From positions 176,017-240,016 of the forward strand of contig NZ_ACCD01000002.1 of NCBI RefSeq assembly GCF_000173775.1: a stretch of 64,000 bases of DNA, given 5' to 3'. Positions 1 through 8,982 of the stretch are shown here, one piece after another. The position numbers and the translations under genes were made by a program. Source of the DNA: Yersinia rohdei ATCC 43380. GTDB taxonomy: Bacteria > Pseudomonadota > Gammaproteobacteria > Enterobacterales > Enterobacteriaceae. How positions within the stretch are numbered: the first letter of the stretch is position 1; each line of letters begins with the position of its first letter. Under the pieces are notes generated by a model. That model did no database searches and was not told the DNA's origin. It saw only the letters and a program-made list of their open reading frames with translations.

Positions 1-894
1 TGCGCGCGATAGCTGCTTGAGCTGCTGCTCGACCGCGACCGCAACCGCTTTTGCAATCGCGGCATCTGGCGTCAATAAAACCACTTGTGAGTCCGGGCCG
101 TGCTCGGCTTGAGACAGCAAGTCAGCGGCGATAAACGCTGGTGTAGCGCCACTGTCGGCGATAACCAACACTTCTGATGGGCCTGCTGGCATATCAATAG
201 CTGCGCCGTCCAGTCGTTGGCTAACCTGGCGTTTTGCTTCAGTTACATAGGCATTGCCCGGGCCAAAAATTTTATTCACTTTGGGCACAGTTTCACTGCC
301 GAAGGCCATCGCGGCAATGGCTTGCGCGCCGCCAATCTGGAACACTTCTTTAATTCCACATAATTGCGCGGCGTAGAGAATTTCATCGGCAATTGGCGGT
401 GGCGAACATAAAATAACCCGCTGGCAACCAGCAATACGCGCCGGAGTACCGAGCATGAGCACGGTAGACAGCAGCGGAGCGGAACCCCCAGGAATATACA
501 AGCCGACGGAAGCAATCGGGCGGGTGATTTGTTGGCAGCGCACGCCCGGCTGAGTTTCAACATCCACCACTGGCATTTTCTGCGCGTTGTGGAAGATTTC
601 AATATTGCGTACTGCTTGCGCCATTGCTTGCTTGATATCGTCATTCAAACGCCCAGCAGCGGCGGCAATTTCCTCACTGCTGATGCGGATATCGGCAACC
701 TGTACGGCATCAAAACGTTGGCTGAAATCACGCAGAGCGCTGTCGCCCTCAGCTTTTACACGGTCAAGGATTTCAGTGACTGCCGCTGTAATTCGGTCTG
801 ATGCATTAATTGCTGGGCGGCTCAGCAGGGCTTTTTGCTGATCTGCACTGCATTGCTGCCAGTCGATTAAGGTATTGAAATTCGTCGGCTGCAT
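1..894 (-). CDS. hisD: Histidinol dehydrogenase HisD (C-terminal part outside window)
   Basis: Oxidises L-histidinol to L-histidine in two NAD-dependent steps, the end of cytoplasmic histidine synthesis. The frame is open from the ATG at 894 to the window edge, giving 298 of about 440 expected residues. It begins [12 protein letters not shown] and contains the family stretch [16 protein letters not shown]. The catalytic Glu-His pair of the family (about residue 326 in E. coli) lies beyond the edge. The start is three bases after the hisG stop (TAAGCCATG), so the two are translationally close in the usual hisG-hisD order. The identification is secure; only completeness is unknown. Confidence 0.97.
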   Translation of the reverse strand, partial: MQPTNFNTLIDWQQCSADQQKALLSRPAINASDRITAAVTEILDRVKAEGDSALRDFSQRFDAVQVADIRISSEEIAAAAGRLNDDIKQAMAQAVRNIEIFHNAQKMPVVDVETQPGVRCQQITRPIASVGLYIPGGSAPLLSTVLMLGTPARIAGCQRVILCSPPPIADEILYAAQLCGIKEVFQIGGAQAIAAMAFGSETVPKVNKIFGPGNAYVTEAKRQVSQRLDGAAIDMPAGPSEVLVIADSGATPAFIAADLLSQAEHGPDSQVVLLTPDAAIAKAVAVAVEQQLKQLSRA

Positions 895-897
895 GGC

Positions 898-1797
898 TTA
901 CTCCATCATTTTTTCAATCGGTAATACCAGAATGGAGCTGGCACCCAGCGCTTTCAGTTTTTCCATGGTTTCCCAGAACAGGGTTTCGCTACTGACCATG
1001 TGCATTGCTACGCGGCTCTTATCACCGGCTAATGGCAAAATGGTAGGGCGCTCAGCACCTGGCAGCAGGGTAATGATTTCGTCGAGGCGTTCACTTGGTG
1101 CGTGCATCATGATGTACTTGGATTCACGGGCTTGAATAACACCCTGAATGCGGGTCAGCATGCGGTCAATAAGGTCTTGTTTCTCTGCGGGCATTTCGCC
1201 ATCACGTTGAATCAGACAAGCTTTAGAGCGGTAAATCACTTCGACTTCACGCAAGCCATTGGCTTCCAAGGTGGCACCGGTTGACACCAAATCACAGATG
1301 ACGTCAGCCAGACCGGCACGTGGTGCCACTTCAACAGAGCCATTCAGTAAGCAAGATTTGAAACTAACACCTTGTTTATCAAGATATTGCTTTAAAATGT
1401 GTGGGTAAGAGGTGGCAATTCGCTTGTTTTGTAGGCATTGCGGGCCGGTGTATTCGGTATCCAGTGAAGCGGCCAGTGATAGGCGGCAACCACCAAAGTC
1501 CAAACGGCGCAGAGTGAAATACCGTGGGTCTTCGCCTTGAGCACGGCGATTTAGCAGCTCTTCTTCCAAAACGTTTTCGCCGATAATACCCAAGTCAACC
1601 ACGCCATCCATGACCAATCCTGGGATATCGTCATCACGTACGCGCAGAATATCGATTGGCATGTTTTCCGCAAAAGCAATCAGGCGCTGTTGTTGTAAAT
1701 TGATTTTAATCCCGCAGCGCGACAATAGTTCGTGGCAATCGTCACTCAGGCGGCCTGATTTTTGCATCGCAATGCGTAAACGTGTTTTATCTAGCAT
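898..1797 (-). CDS. hisG: ATP phosphoribosyltransferase HisG, long form
   Basis: Catalyses the first, feedback-inhibited step of histidine synthesis, joining ATP and PRPP to give phosphoribosyl-ATP. At 299 residues it is the long form, with two catalytic lobes and a C-terminal ACT-like domain that binds histidine, so no HisZ partner is needed. It begins [20 protein letters not shown], close to the enterobacterial HisG start. It is the first structural gene after the hisL leader and attenuator and runs directly into hisD. Expression is expected to follow histidyl-tRNA charging through the attenuator. Confidence 0.98.
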   Translation of the reverse strand: MLDKTRLRIAMQKSGRLSDDCHELLSRCGIKINLQQQRLIAFAENMPIDILRVRDDDIPGLVMDGVVDLGIIGENVLEEELLNRRAQGEDPRYFTLRRLDFGGCRLSLAASLDTEYTGPQCLQNKRIATSYPHILKQYLDKQGVSFKSCLLNGSVEVAPRAGLADVICDLVSTGATLEANGLREVEVIYRSKACLIQRDGEMPAEKQDLIDRMLTRIQGVIQARESKYIMMHAPSERLDEIITLLPGAERPTILPLAGDKSRVAMHMVSSETLFWETMEKLKALGASSILVLPIEKMME

Positions 1798-1843
1798 GGT
1801 AATCCTCTTAACTTATCAATGTCGTAAAATTGTGGACAACAAA

Positions 1844-1876
1844 AAAGCCCTCGGAAGATGATCTTCCGAGGGCTTT
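1844..1876 (-). terminator. his operon attenuator terminator
   Basis: An almost perfect inverted repeat (arms AAAGCCCTCGGAAGAT / ATCTTCCGAGGGCTTT) lies between hisL and hisG. Read on the minus strand it is followed by a T-rich run, the form of an intrinsic terminator. Its place about 70 bases after the hisL stop fits the known histidine attenuator. The alternative pairings (antiterminator) were not worked out base by base. Confidence 0.9.
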
Positions 1877-1944
1877 CTTTATTGCGTTCTATCGCCACCT
1901 GGAAGATTCGTTAACCGTCTCCCAGCACACATCGGCCTGCAAGA

Positions 1945-1992
1945 CTAGTCAGGATGATGGTGATGATGGTGATTGAATTGAACGCGATTCAT
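1945..1992 (-). CDS. hisL: his operon leader peptide HisL
   Basis: A 15-codon ORF reading [15 protein letters not shown], with six consecutive histidine codons. It is the homologue of the E. coli leader, which has seven. Ribosome stalling at these codons when charged His-tRNA is scarce favours the antiterminator and lets transcription enter hisG. It is followed by the attenuator hairpin, which confirms the assignment although the ORF is very short. Confidence 0.93.
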
Positions 1993-2341
1993 AGTAGCTT
2001 CTCTGTTTGGGCTGTTTTGACAAATTCAAAATAGCCATATCTGGGACGTACAATAATTTCTGTCAATCAACGTAAACCATCCAGCGGGTGCCATGCAACC
2101 TTTTTTTCTCCTGATGCCATTATCTTCTGTTGGAAAGCCCCGAGCTATCTGCCGCTAATGTGTTTGTTTTCGGCTGTTATCACTTGGTAAAAGGTAAGTT
2201 TGAGCAGGAAATTGTTACATATGCCGATTATGCCGATGAATGAAAAGAGATTCATAATATTGAGTAATTATTAAGTTACATGACTTAGTATAGATTATGA
2301 GTCTATTGCGTTATCGGCATGAACCGGTGGAGAAAATTAAA
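1993..2341. other. Intergenic region between hisL and yeeZ
   Basis: About 350 bases separate the divergent hisL and yeeZ genes, so promoters for both must lie here. The stretch is AT-rich near yeeZ. No convincing consensus promoter, repeat or extra ORF stood out by eye. Confidence 0.5.
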
Positions 2342-3169
2342 ATGAAAAAAGTGGCCATTATCGGATTGGGCTGGTTGGGCTTGCCGTTAGCACAATCACT
2401 GATCCGCCGCGGAATTCAGGTGGTGGGAAGTAAAACTACGCCAGATGGTGTCGAGGCGGTGAGAATGAGTGGGATTGATTGCTATCAATTGCAACTGACA
2501 CCAGAACTGATTTGTGAGCCTGATGACTTGGCGCAACTGATGGCGGCAGATGTATTGGTTATCACCTTGCCCGCTAGCCGCACCACGGAAGGCGGCGCGC
2601 AGTATCTTCAGGCGGTACAGATGCTGGTCGACAGTGCATTGGCTTTCGGCGTCGCGCGCATTATTTTCACCAGTTCTACCTCGGTATATGGCGAAGCTCG
2701 CGGCCGAATCAAAGAAAATACCCCTCTACAGCCGGTAACTACCGCCGGAAAAACGCTAGAAGAGCTTGAGCTGTGGCTACATAAACTGCCCAATATCTCG
2801 GTGGATATTTTACGTCTGGCCGGGTTGGTCGGGCCAGACCGTCATCCCGGGCGTTTCCTGGCAGGAAAAACAAATGTGAAGGGCGGTTCGCAGGGGGTTA
2901 ATTTGGTGCATCAGGAAGATGTGATTGCGGCTATTGAGTTGCTGCTTAAATTGCCCAAAGGCGGCCATATTTACAATTTATGTGCGCCGATGCACCCACT
3001 AAAACGTGACTTTTACCCTGCTTGTGCGCGGATTTTACAACTGACACCGCCCGAGTTTGCCCCAGAAGAGAGTGAGGAACTGATTCGCGAAATTGATGGC
3101 AGCAAAATTTGTAGCGAATTGGGATTTGAATATCTGTATCCGGACCCCAATCGGATGCCGTTAAATTAA
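2342..3169 (+). CDS. yeeZ: NAD(P)-binding SDR-family protein YeeZ
   Basis: A 275-residue cytoplasmic protein of the extended SDR/epimerase-like family; its substrate is unknown. The N-terminal Rossmann motif is GLGWLG at about residues 8-13, and TSSTSVYG further on resembles the SDR active-site region. I chose the ATG at 2342 rather than the upstream one at 2297 because the protein then begins MKKVAIIGLGWLG, matches the E. coli length (274) and has a GGTGGAG ribosome-binding site about a dozen bases upstream. Its place beside hisL is the same as in E. coli. A strong bidirectional hairpin follows it. Confidence 0.9.
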   Translation: MKKVAIIGLGWLGLPLAQSLIRRGIQVVGSKTTPDGVEAVRMSGIDCYQLQLTPELICEPDDLAQLMAADVLVITLPASRTTEGGAQYLQAVQMLVDSALAFGVARIIFTSSTSVYGEARGRIKENTPLQPVTTAGKTLEELELWLHKLPNISVDILRLAGLVGPDRHPGRFLAGKTNVKGGSQGVNLVHQEDVIAAIELLLKLPKGGHIYNLCAPMHPLKRDFYPACARILQLTPPEFAPEESEELIREIDGSKICSELGFEYLYPDPNRMPLN

Positions 3170-3182
3170 TTGATTGGCTATG

Positions 3183-3217
3183 AACCACCGCCCAACGATT
3201 TCTGCTGGGCGGTGGTT
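3183..3217. terminator. Bidirectional terminator between yeeZ and sugar permease
   Basis: A perfect 12-bp stem (AACCACCGCCCA / TGGGCGGTGGTT) with an 11-base loop sits between the convergent yeeZ and ABC permease genes. Flanking T/A-rich bases fit termination in both directions, though the U runs are short. Confidence 0.75.
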
Positions 3218-3239
3218 TATACTGATTTACCGCTATATA

Positions 3240-4238
3240 TCAGCGCTTTTGATGAATATAAGTCAATGCCAGAGCCATCGCCAGAACCAGCCCTTTGATG
3301 ATATCCATCGCATAATAAGGCACTGACAGCATTACCAACCCGTTTTGCAAGACACCTAAAATTATTGCGCCAATTAAGGTTCCGACAGCATTAGGTTTGC
3401 CTGAGCCGGCCAGTGAAAAACCAATATAGGCCGCGGCGACTGCATCCATTAGATAACCGCCGCCAGCGTTGACTTGTGACGAGCCGATACGTGATGCCAG
3501 CAATATCCCACCCAGTGCCGCTAAGAGTGATGACAACACATAAGCCAGCACGCGATAACGAACGGTACGAATGCCAGCCAAGCGAGCAGCTTCCGGATTA
3601 CCGCCAATGGCATACATCCGCCGCCCATGTTTGGTGAGTGACAAATACAGCTGCACCACAATTGTCACCGCCAGCATGATTATCACAATAACCGGCACTT
3701 GCCCCAGAGCTGAAAATATCTCAGGGATGACGCCTTCCGCCATGTCGCCGCTTGGCAGCAGCATATTCTGGGTGATAGAGCCGCCGTGGCTGTAAGTCAT
3801 TGCCACACCTTGAATAACAAACAGACTGGCCAGGGTAGCCAGCATGTCGGGGATCTTCAAAACGACAATCAGAAAAGCATTAAACAACCCAACCAGAGTA
3901 CAAATTAACAGTGTCAGCAAGATAGCGCCGGTAGTGCCAAAGCCGTACCAGACAAACAGCGATACCACGACGGCATTTGCCAGGGAAGCGGTCGAACCGA
4001 CCGACAAATCAAATCCGCCAATCGACAGTGAAATCGACACTCCGATAGCAATGACGGTCACAATGGCAATTGAACGCAAAATATTGATGATATTGTTTGG
4101 GTCGAGAAAATTATCCGATGCCAAGCCAAATAACGCGATTAGCGCCACAACGGTGAGTAACATCCCCCATTTGTAGAGAAAATCAAACAACTGGTGACGC
4201 CACGGCTGCGCGTCTGGCAGGGGTATTTCTTTACTCAC
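3240..4238 (-). CDS. Sugar ABC transporter permease (RbsC-like, CUT2)
   Basis: Inner-membrane permease of 332 residues with about ten hydrophobic segments and the BPD_transp_2 pattern of ribose/xylose/autoinducer-2 permeases. The stretch GIGVSISLSIGGFDLSVGS is the typical conserved region near residue 60-80, and the C-terminal AAAYIGFSLAGSGKPNAVGT is also characteristic. Its start overlaps the ATPase gene by four bases, so the two are cotranslated. No periplasmic binding protein is encoded next to it, so the substrate cannot be inferred. Transporter type is certain, ligand unknown. Confidence 0.9.
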   Translation of the reverse strand: MSKEIPLPDAQPWRHQLFDFLYKWGMLLTVVALIALFGLASDNFLDPNNIINILRSIAIVTVIAIGVSISLSIGGFDLSVGSTASLANAVVVSLFVWYGFGTTGAILLTLLICTLVGLFNAFLIVVLKIPDMLATLASLFVIQGVAMTYSHGGSITQNMLLPSGDMAEGVIPEIFSALGQVPVIVIIMLAVTIVVQLYLSLTKHGRRMYAIGGNPEAARLAGIRTVRYRVLAYVLSSLLAALGGILLASRIGSSQVNAGGGYLMDAVAAAYIGFSLAGSGKPNAVGTLIGAIILGVLQNGLVMLSVPYYAMDIIKGLVLAMALALTYIHQKR

Positions 4239-5746
4239 TGAGGGGTTCCTCCGGTTGAAAATAATAATAATGTTTCTTCATCGATATCTGCGGCATTCAG
4301 CTCGGCGACAATGCGCCCATCCCACAGCACGCAGATCCGATGGCATAAACCGACCAATTCTGAGAATTCACCGGAAGCATAAATAATGCCTTTTCCCTGC
4401 TGCGCCAATCCGTCAATTAAAGTGAACAAATCCTGCTTGGCTTTGATGTCCACCCCTTTGGTTGGCTCATCAAAAATCAGCACTTGCGCATTACCACGTA
4501 ACCATTTGCCAATCGCCACTTTTTGCTGATTGCCTCCCGATAAGCGAGCCAATTTTTGTTGCGGCGAGGAGGTGCGTACCCCAAGGCGCTGAATCAGTTC
4601 TTTGGCCCAACTCAGTTCTTGTCGGCGGCTAAAAATACCCCAACGCGAAAAACTGTCATCGGCAACCACACTCAGGTTCATGGGAATGCTTTCGTGGATA
4701 AAAATACCTTCTTTTCGCCGCTCTTCCGGTACCAGAGCCAGCCCCTGTGCCACGGAGCGCTCCGGTGAACGCGGTTTCCACGCCTTGCCCTGTAATTCGC
4801 CGTGGTCAACACGGCTGGGCGTCGCCCCGAATAAGGCTTTGCATAATTCGGTTTTACCGGCACCGGCTAAACCGGCAATACCTAAAATTTCTCCTTCATG
4901 TAATGTCAAAGAGATATCGCGCAGTTTATGCTGGTCATGTAACCCACTGACTGATAACAGCGTTTTGTTACTGACTAGCGGTCGTCGAGGCGGGAAAATA
5001 TCATCCAACGTATGGCCGAGCATCTTCTCCACAATTTGTTCGCCACTCAGGTTACCCATAGCATCATGGCTGACCAGGCGGCCATCACGTAACACTGTCA
5101 GTTGATCGCAAATTTCGCGTAATTCATGGATGCGGTGTGAAATAAAAACAATGGCCATCCCTTCAGATTGCAAACGGCGAACCACGCGGAATAATCGTGC
5201 GCTCTCTTCTTGATCCAGTGGCGCGGTAGGTTCATCCAAAATCAGAAAACGGCATTGATGGGAAAGGGCGCGGGCCAACAGCACTTGTTGTTTCTCCGCC
5301 AAAGTGCAGGATTCCAGACGTTGGCGAACATTGAGCTTGAGGTCAAGTTGCTCGAGTAAAGCTTCTGCCTGACGATAAAGTTGCGGCCAGTTAAACAAAT
5401 GCCCCCGCTCAGCCAGAGTATCCAGCATAATATTCTCCGCCACAGACAGGGTGGGGATCAGCGCGACATCAACCTCTTGTTGCACTACATGAATACCCTG
5501 TTGTTTGGCTTGCCGAGGGGAGTGGATATCAATCTGTTGACCATCAAGGTAGATTTCACCGCGATAGTGGCTATGAGCACCGGAAAGAATGGCCATCAAA
5601 GTCGATTTCCCGGCGCCATTAGCTCCCACTAATGCATGGGTAGAGCCACCTTCCAAAGTAAAATCAACTTGTTGCAGAGCATGAAAGCCAGAAAACGAGA
5701 TAGAGATATTCCGCATCTCAAGGCGTGAGGAAGTGGTGCTGGACAT
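4235..5746 (-). CDS. Sugar ABC transporter ATP-binding protein, duplicated ATPase (CUT2)
   Basis: A 503-residue protein with two fused ABC ATPase domains, the architecture of RbsA/MglA/XylG. The first half has Walker A GANGAGKST (residues 41-49) and Walker B with LILDEPTAPLD. The second half has the degenerate P-loop GLAGAGKTEL, a LSGGNQQK signature and VLIFDEPTKGVDIKAK, as expected for this subfamily. It energises the neighbouring permease. It is divergent from hcxA, with about 220 AT-rich bases between. The pair probably depends on a binding protein encoded elsewhere or has lost one. Confidence 0.92.
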   Translation of the reverse strand: MSSTTSSRLEMRNISISFSGFHALQQVDFTLEGGSTHALVGANGAGKSTLMAILSGAHSHYRGEIYLDGQQIDIHSPRQAKQQGIHVVQQEVDVALIPTLSVAENIMLDTLAERGHLFNWPQLYRQAEALLEQLDLKLNVRQRLESCTLAEKQQVLLARALSHQCRFLILDEPTAPLDQEESARLFRVVRRLQSEGMAIVFISHRIHELREICDQLTVLRDGRLVSHDAMGNLSGEQIVEKMLGHTLDDIFPPRRPLVSNKTLLSVSGLHDQHKLRDISLTLHEGEILGIAGLAGAGKTELCKALFGATPSRVDHGELQGKAWKPRSPERSVAQGLALVPEERRKEGIFIHESIPMNLSVVADDSFSRWGIFSRRQELSWAKELIQRLGVRTSSPQQKLARLSGGNQQKVAIGKWLRGNAQVLIFDEPTKGVDIKAKQDLFTLIDGLAQQGKGIIYASGEFSELVGLCHRICVLWDGRIVAELNAADIDEETLLLFSTGGTPQ

Positions 5747-5966
5747 AGATTTCTGCTGCTGCCCTATAAAGTATTGTTACGAACAAGGCAGTCAATAATG
5801 CTGCGGGTGAGATACTTTTTTAACACAGTTTCTATTATTCGCAACAAACTAAAATAGTTAAGGTATATCAAAAAATTATTAAACAATGCCCGTGATGCCT
5901 TTAAGATGGAAAAATAGGGCTGACATCACAACTGACAACAGATAATAATTTAAAAGGAACAGTGGC

Positions 5967-7058
5967 ATGAGCACGAACGCAATTCGAGTGCAGGTGGGGC
6001 CTGCCAACTATTTCTCTTTTCCTGGCGCCATTGATAAATTGAGTGAGTTTTATCCTCAAGCAATATTGGATAACGCCCTGTGGATCTATGGCGAGCGCGC
6101 GTTAGCTGCCGCCAGCGATTATTTACCCGCGGCATTCCACGGCCCACAGGCGGTGCGGGCGGTATTTTCCACTCATTGCAGTGAATCTACCGTCGCAAAT
6201 TTAGTGCAACAGGCGGGCAATGACCGGCAGGTAGTGATTGGTATTGGCGGTGGAGCTGTGTTGGATACGGCAAAAGTGGTCGCGCGAAAACTGGGCGTAC
6301 CGCTGGTGGCTATTCCTACTATTGCGGCAACCTGTGCGGCCTGGACGCCACTTTCGGTCTGGTATAATGATGCCGGACAGGCGCTGAATTTTGAGATATT
6401 CCAAGATGCCAACCATTTGGTGTTAGTCGAACCGCGCATCATTTTGGCTGCACCGGCGGAATATCTGCTGGCAGGAATTGGCGATACTTTAGCGAAATGG
6501 TACGAGGCGGTAGTGCTTAGCCCGCAGCCAGAAACATTATCCCTGACTGTCCGCTTGGGTTTACAGGCCGCGCTGGATATTCGTAATGTGCTGTTAAACC
6601 AAAGCGAGGCCGCGTTACTGGCAGTTAAGCAAGGTGAGTTGACGCAAGATTTTCTTGATGTGGTGGACGCCATTATTGCCGGTGGTGGCATGGTGGGGGG
6701 ATTGGGCGAGCGTTATACCCGGGTTGCCGCCGCTCATGCGGTACACAATGGCCTGACATTGCTGCCGCAGACGGAGCACTTCCTGCATGGTACTAAAGTC
6801 GCTTACGGGATCTTGGTGCAAACCGCCTTGTTAGAGCAGGACGATGCATTGAAATCGCTGATTGTTGCCTTTAATAAATTAGGTTTACCGACAAATCTGG
6901 CTGCGCTGGATATTGATATTAATGACCGTGATGCTATTGAACGTGTAATTAGTCGGATTCTTAAGCCGGGGGAGTCAATCCATTACCTGCCTGTTGTGTT
7001 GAATGCAGACAAAATGTGGGCAGCGATTGAGCGGGTAGAAATAGCGGCTCAGCACTGA
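5967..7058 (+). CDS. hcxA: Hydroxycarboxylate dehydrogenase A (HcxA/YbdH-like)
   Basis: A 363-residue member of the iron-containing alcohol dehydrogenase / glycerol dehydrogenase family, closely matching E. coli HcxA (YbdH, 362 aa), which reduces 2-oxo acids with NAD(P)H. The nucleotide-binding GGGAVLDTAK, the IPTIAATCAAWTPLSVW block, AGIGDTLAKWYEAVV and metal-site histidines in HAVHNGL and HGTKVAYG are all present. The start ATG is preceded by AAAGGA. A good terminator follows at 7165. Divergence from the sugar transporter suggests no shared operon; the physiological substrate here is inferred from the E. coli homologue only. Confidence 0.88.
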   Translation: MSTNAIRVQVGPANYFSFPGAIDKLSEFYPQAILDNALWIYGERALAAASDYLPAAFHGPQAVRAVFSTHCSESTVANLVQQAGNDRQVVIGIGGGAVLDTAKVVARKLGVPLVAIPTIAATCAAWTPLSVWYNDAGQALNFEIFQDANHLVLVEPRIILAAPAEYLLAGIGDTLAKWYEAVVLSPQPETLSLTVRLGLQAALDIRNVLLNQSEAALLAVKQGELTQDFLDVVDAIIAGGGMVGGLGERYTRVAAAHAVHNGLTLLPQTEHFLHGTKVAYGILVQTALLEQDDALKSLIVAFNKLGLPTNLAALDIDINDRDAIERVISRILKPGESIHYLPVVLNADKMWAAIERVEIAAQH

Positions 7059-7164
7059 TAGAGCGCGGAATGCCTGTTTAGATCAACATAGAATAATATT
7101 ATTGTTTCAAGCGCCTTAACACCTTGTTTTTTGCTCTCAAGTTAGGGCAAAATACGCCCCATGC

Positions 7165-7199
7165 AATAACCGACGTTTAAACGCGTCGGTTATTTTTTT
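7165..7199 (+). terminator. Intrinsic terminator after hcxA
   Basis: Inverted repeat AATAACCGACG / CGTCGGTTATT with a short loop, followed by a run of T residues. It lies about 110 bases after the hcxA stop and isolates that gene from the plaP leader. Confidence 0.9.
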
Positions 7200-7304
7200 G
7201 CATTCATGTTTCACAAATAAAGAGGCCGGACATCGATCCGGATAGATAAACAGGTCTGCGAGCGATTATTCACATACGAAAATCGCCGTTATGAGGAAAG
7301 AACG

Positions 7305-7520
7305 ATGGGGCAATTATTTATACTGGCACCGGTGCCCACCGGTATGCGCTGCACATGCAGCGATTATGGCGCAACAAGTATGGCAAATACTCGTTACACC
7401 GCTCTGATTTCCCCACTTACGTATCCCAGGCAGATACGAAGTTTCCCCGTCACCTCTAACCTGCGAGCTACACTTGCAACTTGGGTTAAAGGTATGGGGA
7501 GGCTGAATCATGACGCATAA
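7305..7520 (+). CDS. Possible leader ORF overlapping the plaP start
   Basis: A 71-codon ORF that starts with ATG after a good ribosome-binding site (GAGGAAAG, AGGA core seven bases upstream). It spans the whole folded leader and stops 11 bases inside plaP. The predicted peptide has no recognised domain. It could be a regulatory upstream ORF whose translation opens the stem that masks the plaP ribosome-binding site, or a chance ORF. The strong ribosome-binding site and coupled overlap are the reasons for listing it; no homologue is known to me. Confidence 0.35.
   Translation: MGQLFILAPVPTGMRCTCSDYGATSMANTRYTALISPLTYPRQIRSFPVTSNLRATLATWVKGMGRLNHDA
7347..7502 (+). promoter_or_regulatory. Structured mRNA leader of plaP masking its ribosome-binding site
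   Basis: Several stem-loops are visible: CGCTGC/GCAGCG (7347-7362), CGTATC/GATACG (7420-7438), and a long nested stem formed by CCCC/GGGG (7445-7448 with 7496-7499), ACCT/AGGT, TAACC/GGTTA and TGCGAG/CTTGCA around the loop CTACA. The GGGG arm is part of GGGGAGG (7496-7502), the ribosome-binding site seven bases before the plaP ATG. Folding would block initiation. A second TTTCCCC at 7408-7414 could compete for pairing. It is not a riboswitch class I recognise. Confidence 0.55.
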
Positions 7521-8898
7521 TGCTAATGTTGCAGTTGGCACCAACCAAACTGGCGCAAATAACCGTGTTCAACTCAGAAAAACACTGACGCTGGTGCAGG
7601 TGGTGATGATGGGTCTGGCTTATTTACAGCCGATGACCATTTTCGATACTTTTGGCATTGTATCCGGCCTGACCGATGGTCATGTCGCGACCTCTTACGC
7701 CATTGCATTGATTGCGGTGCTGTTCACTGCTATCAGCTATGGCAAATTGGTGAAACGCTTCCCGTCTGCGGGATCGGCCTATACCTACGCCCAGAAATCC
7801 ATTAGCCCGAATGTTGGCTTTATGGTGGGTTGGTCATCACTGCTGGACTACTTGTTCATGCCGATGATTAATATTCTGTTGGCTAAAATTTATCTCGAAG
7901 CCATTTTCCCTGGAGTGCCATCGTGGATTTTTGTCGGGGCGCTGGTCACCCTGATGACGCTGTTTAACTTGCGTGGCATCAACGTGGTTGCCAACTTGAA
8001 CTCGGTGATTGTGGTGGTTCAGGTCGCTATCATGGTGCTCTTCATGGGGCTGCTGATTCATGGCGTTTATCAGGGCGAAGGGGCGGGTACATTAGTTAGC
8101 CCACGTCCGTTCTATTCTGAAAATGCGCATTTGGTGCCGATGATAACCGGGGCGACAATACTGTGCTTCTCTTTCCTCGGCTTCGATGGCATCAGCTCGC
8201 TGTCAGAAGAAACACCGAATGCCGGTAAAGTTATCCCGAAAGCCATTTTCTTGACGGCATTAATTGGCGGGGTAATCTTTATTCTGGTGTCTTACTTCCT
8301 GCAGCTTTATTTCCCGGATATCTCGCGCTTTAGCGATCCTGATGCATCGCAGCCGGAAATCATGCTGTTTGTGGCAGGTAAATTCTTCCAGTCAGTCATT
8401 TTGTGCTTCTCCTGTGTCACGGTATTGGCATCAGGTATGGCGGCGCATGCCGGTGTTTCGCGCTTATTGTATGTGATGGGCCGCGACGGGGTATTCCCAG
8501 AGAAATTGTTTGGTTACGTGCATCCTAAATGGCGGACTCCGGCACTCAACGTATTGTTGGTCGGATGCGTAGCATTATCTGCTATTTCGTTTGATTTGGT
8601 GACGGCGACAGCATTGATTAACTTTGGGGCGCTGGTGGCGTTTACCTTTGTTAACCTGTCTGTGATTTCACAGTTCTATATTCGTGAGCGCCGTAACCGC
8701 ACGTTCAAAGATAATTTCAGTTACCTGGTGCTGCCAATGATTGGTGCAGGCACGGTGGGTGTGCTGTGGATGAATCTGGAAAGCAGTTCAATGACGTTGG
8801 GTTTGGTGTGGGGGGCAATCGGCCTGTTGTATATGGTCTGGAAAACCCGCGCTTTCCGTCAGGCTTTGCCACAATTTAATGGCGAGCTGGCGCAATAA
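7510..8898 (+). CDS. plaP: Low-affinity putrescine importer PlaP (YeeF)
   Basis: A 462-residue inner-membrane amino acid/polyamine permease of the APC family with about twelve membrane segments. It follows E. coli PlaP almost throughout (for example [55 protein letters not shown]), more closely than the related PuuP. Proton-driven putrescine import is known for PlaP, where it supports swarming. The location between yeeZ and sbcB also matches E. coli. The start ATG follows GGGGAGG by seven bases. Regulation probably acts through the folded leader. A bidirectional terminator follows. Confidence 0.92.
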   Translation: MTHNANVAVGTNQTGANNRVQLRKTLTLVQVVMMGLAYLQPMTIFDTFGIVSGLTDGHVATSYAIALIAVLFTAISYGKLVKRFPSAGSAYTYAQKSISPNVGFMVGWSSLLDYLFMPMINILLAKIYLEAIFPGVPSWIFVGALVTLMTLFNLRGINVVANLNSVIVVVQVAIMVLFMGLLIHGVYQGEGAGTLVSPRPFYSENAHLVPMITGATILCFSFLGFDGISSLSEETPNAGKVIPKAIFLTALIGGVIFILVSYFLQLYFPDISRFSDPDASQPEIMLFVAGKFFQSVILCFSCVTVLASGMAAHAGVSRLLYVMGRDGVFPEKLFGYVHPKWRTPALNVLLVGCVALSAISFDLVTATALINFGALVAFTFVNLSVISQFYIRERRNRTFKDNFSYLVLPMIGAGTVGVLWMNLESSSMTLGLVWGAIGLLYMVWKTRAFRQALPQFNGELAQ

Positions 8899-8929
8899 CA
8901 GTATTGGATATTTTGTTATCGCTGACATG

Positions 8930-8957
8930 AAAAACGGAGCCAAATGGCTCCGTTTTC
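8930..8957. terminator. Bidirectional terminator between plaP and sbcB
   Basis: Hairpin with arms AAAACGGAGCC / GGCTCCGTTTT around a short loop, lying between convergent genes; T runs occur on both strands, so it can serve both plaP and sbcB. Confidence 0.88.
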
Positions 8958-8982
8958 TTTAGGTTTATAGTACCTGCCGATG

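Noticed and set aside
276..644. 122-codon frame on the minus strand inside hisD
   Set aside because: It overlaps hisD fully in another frame; hisD matches its family throughout, so this is a shadow.
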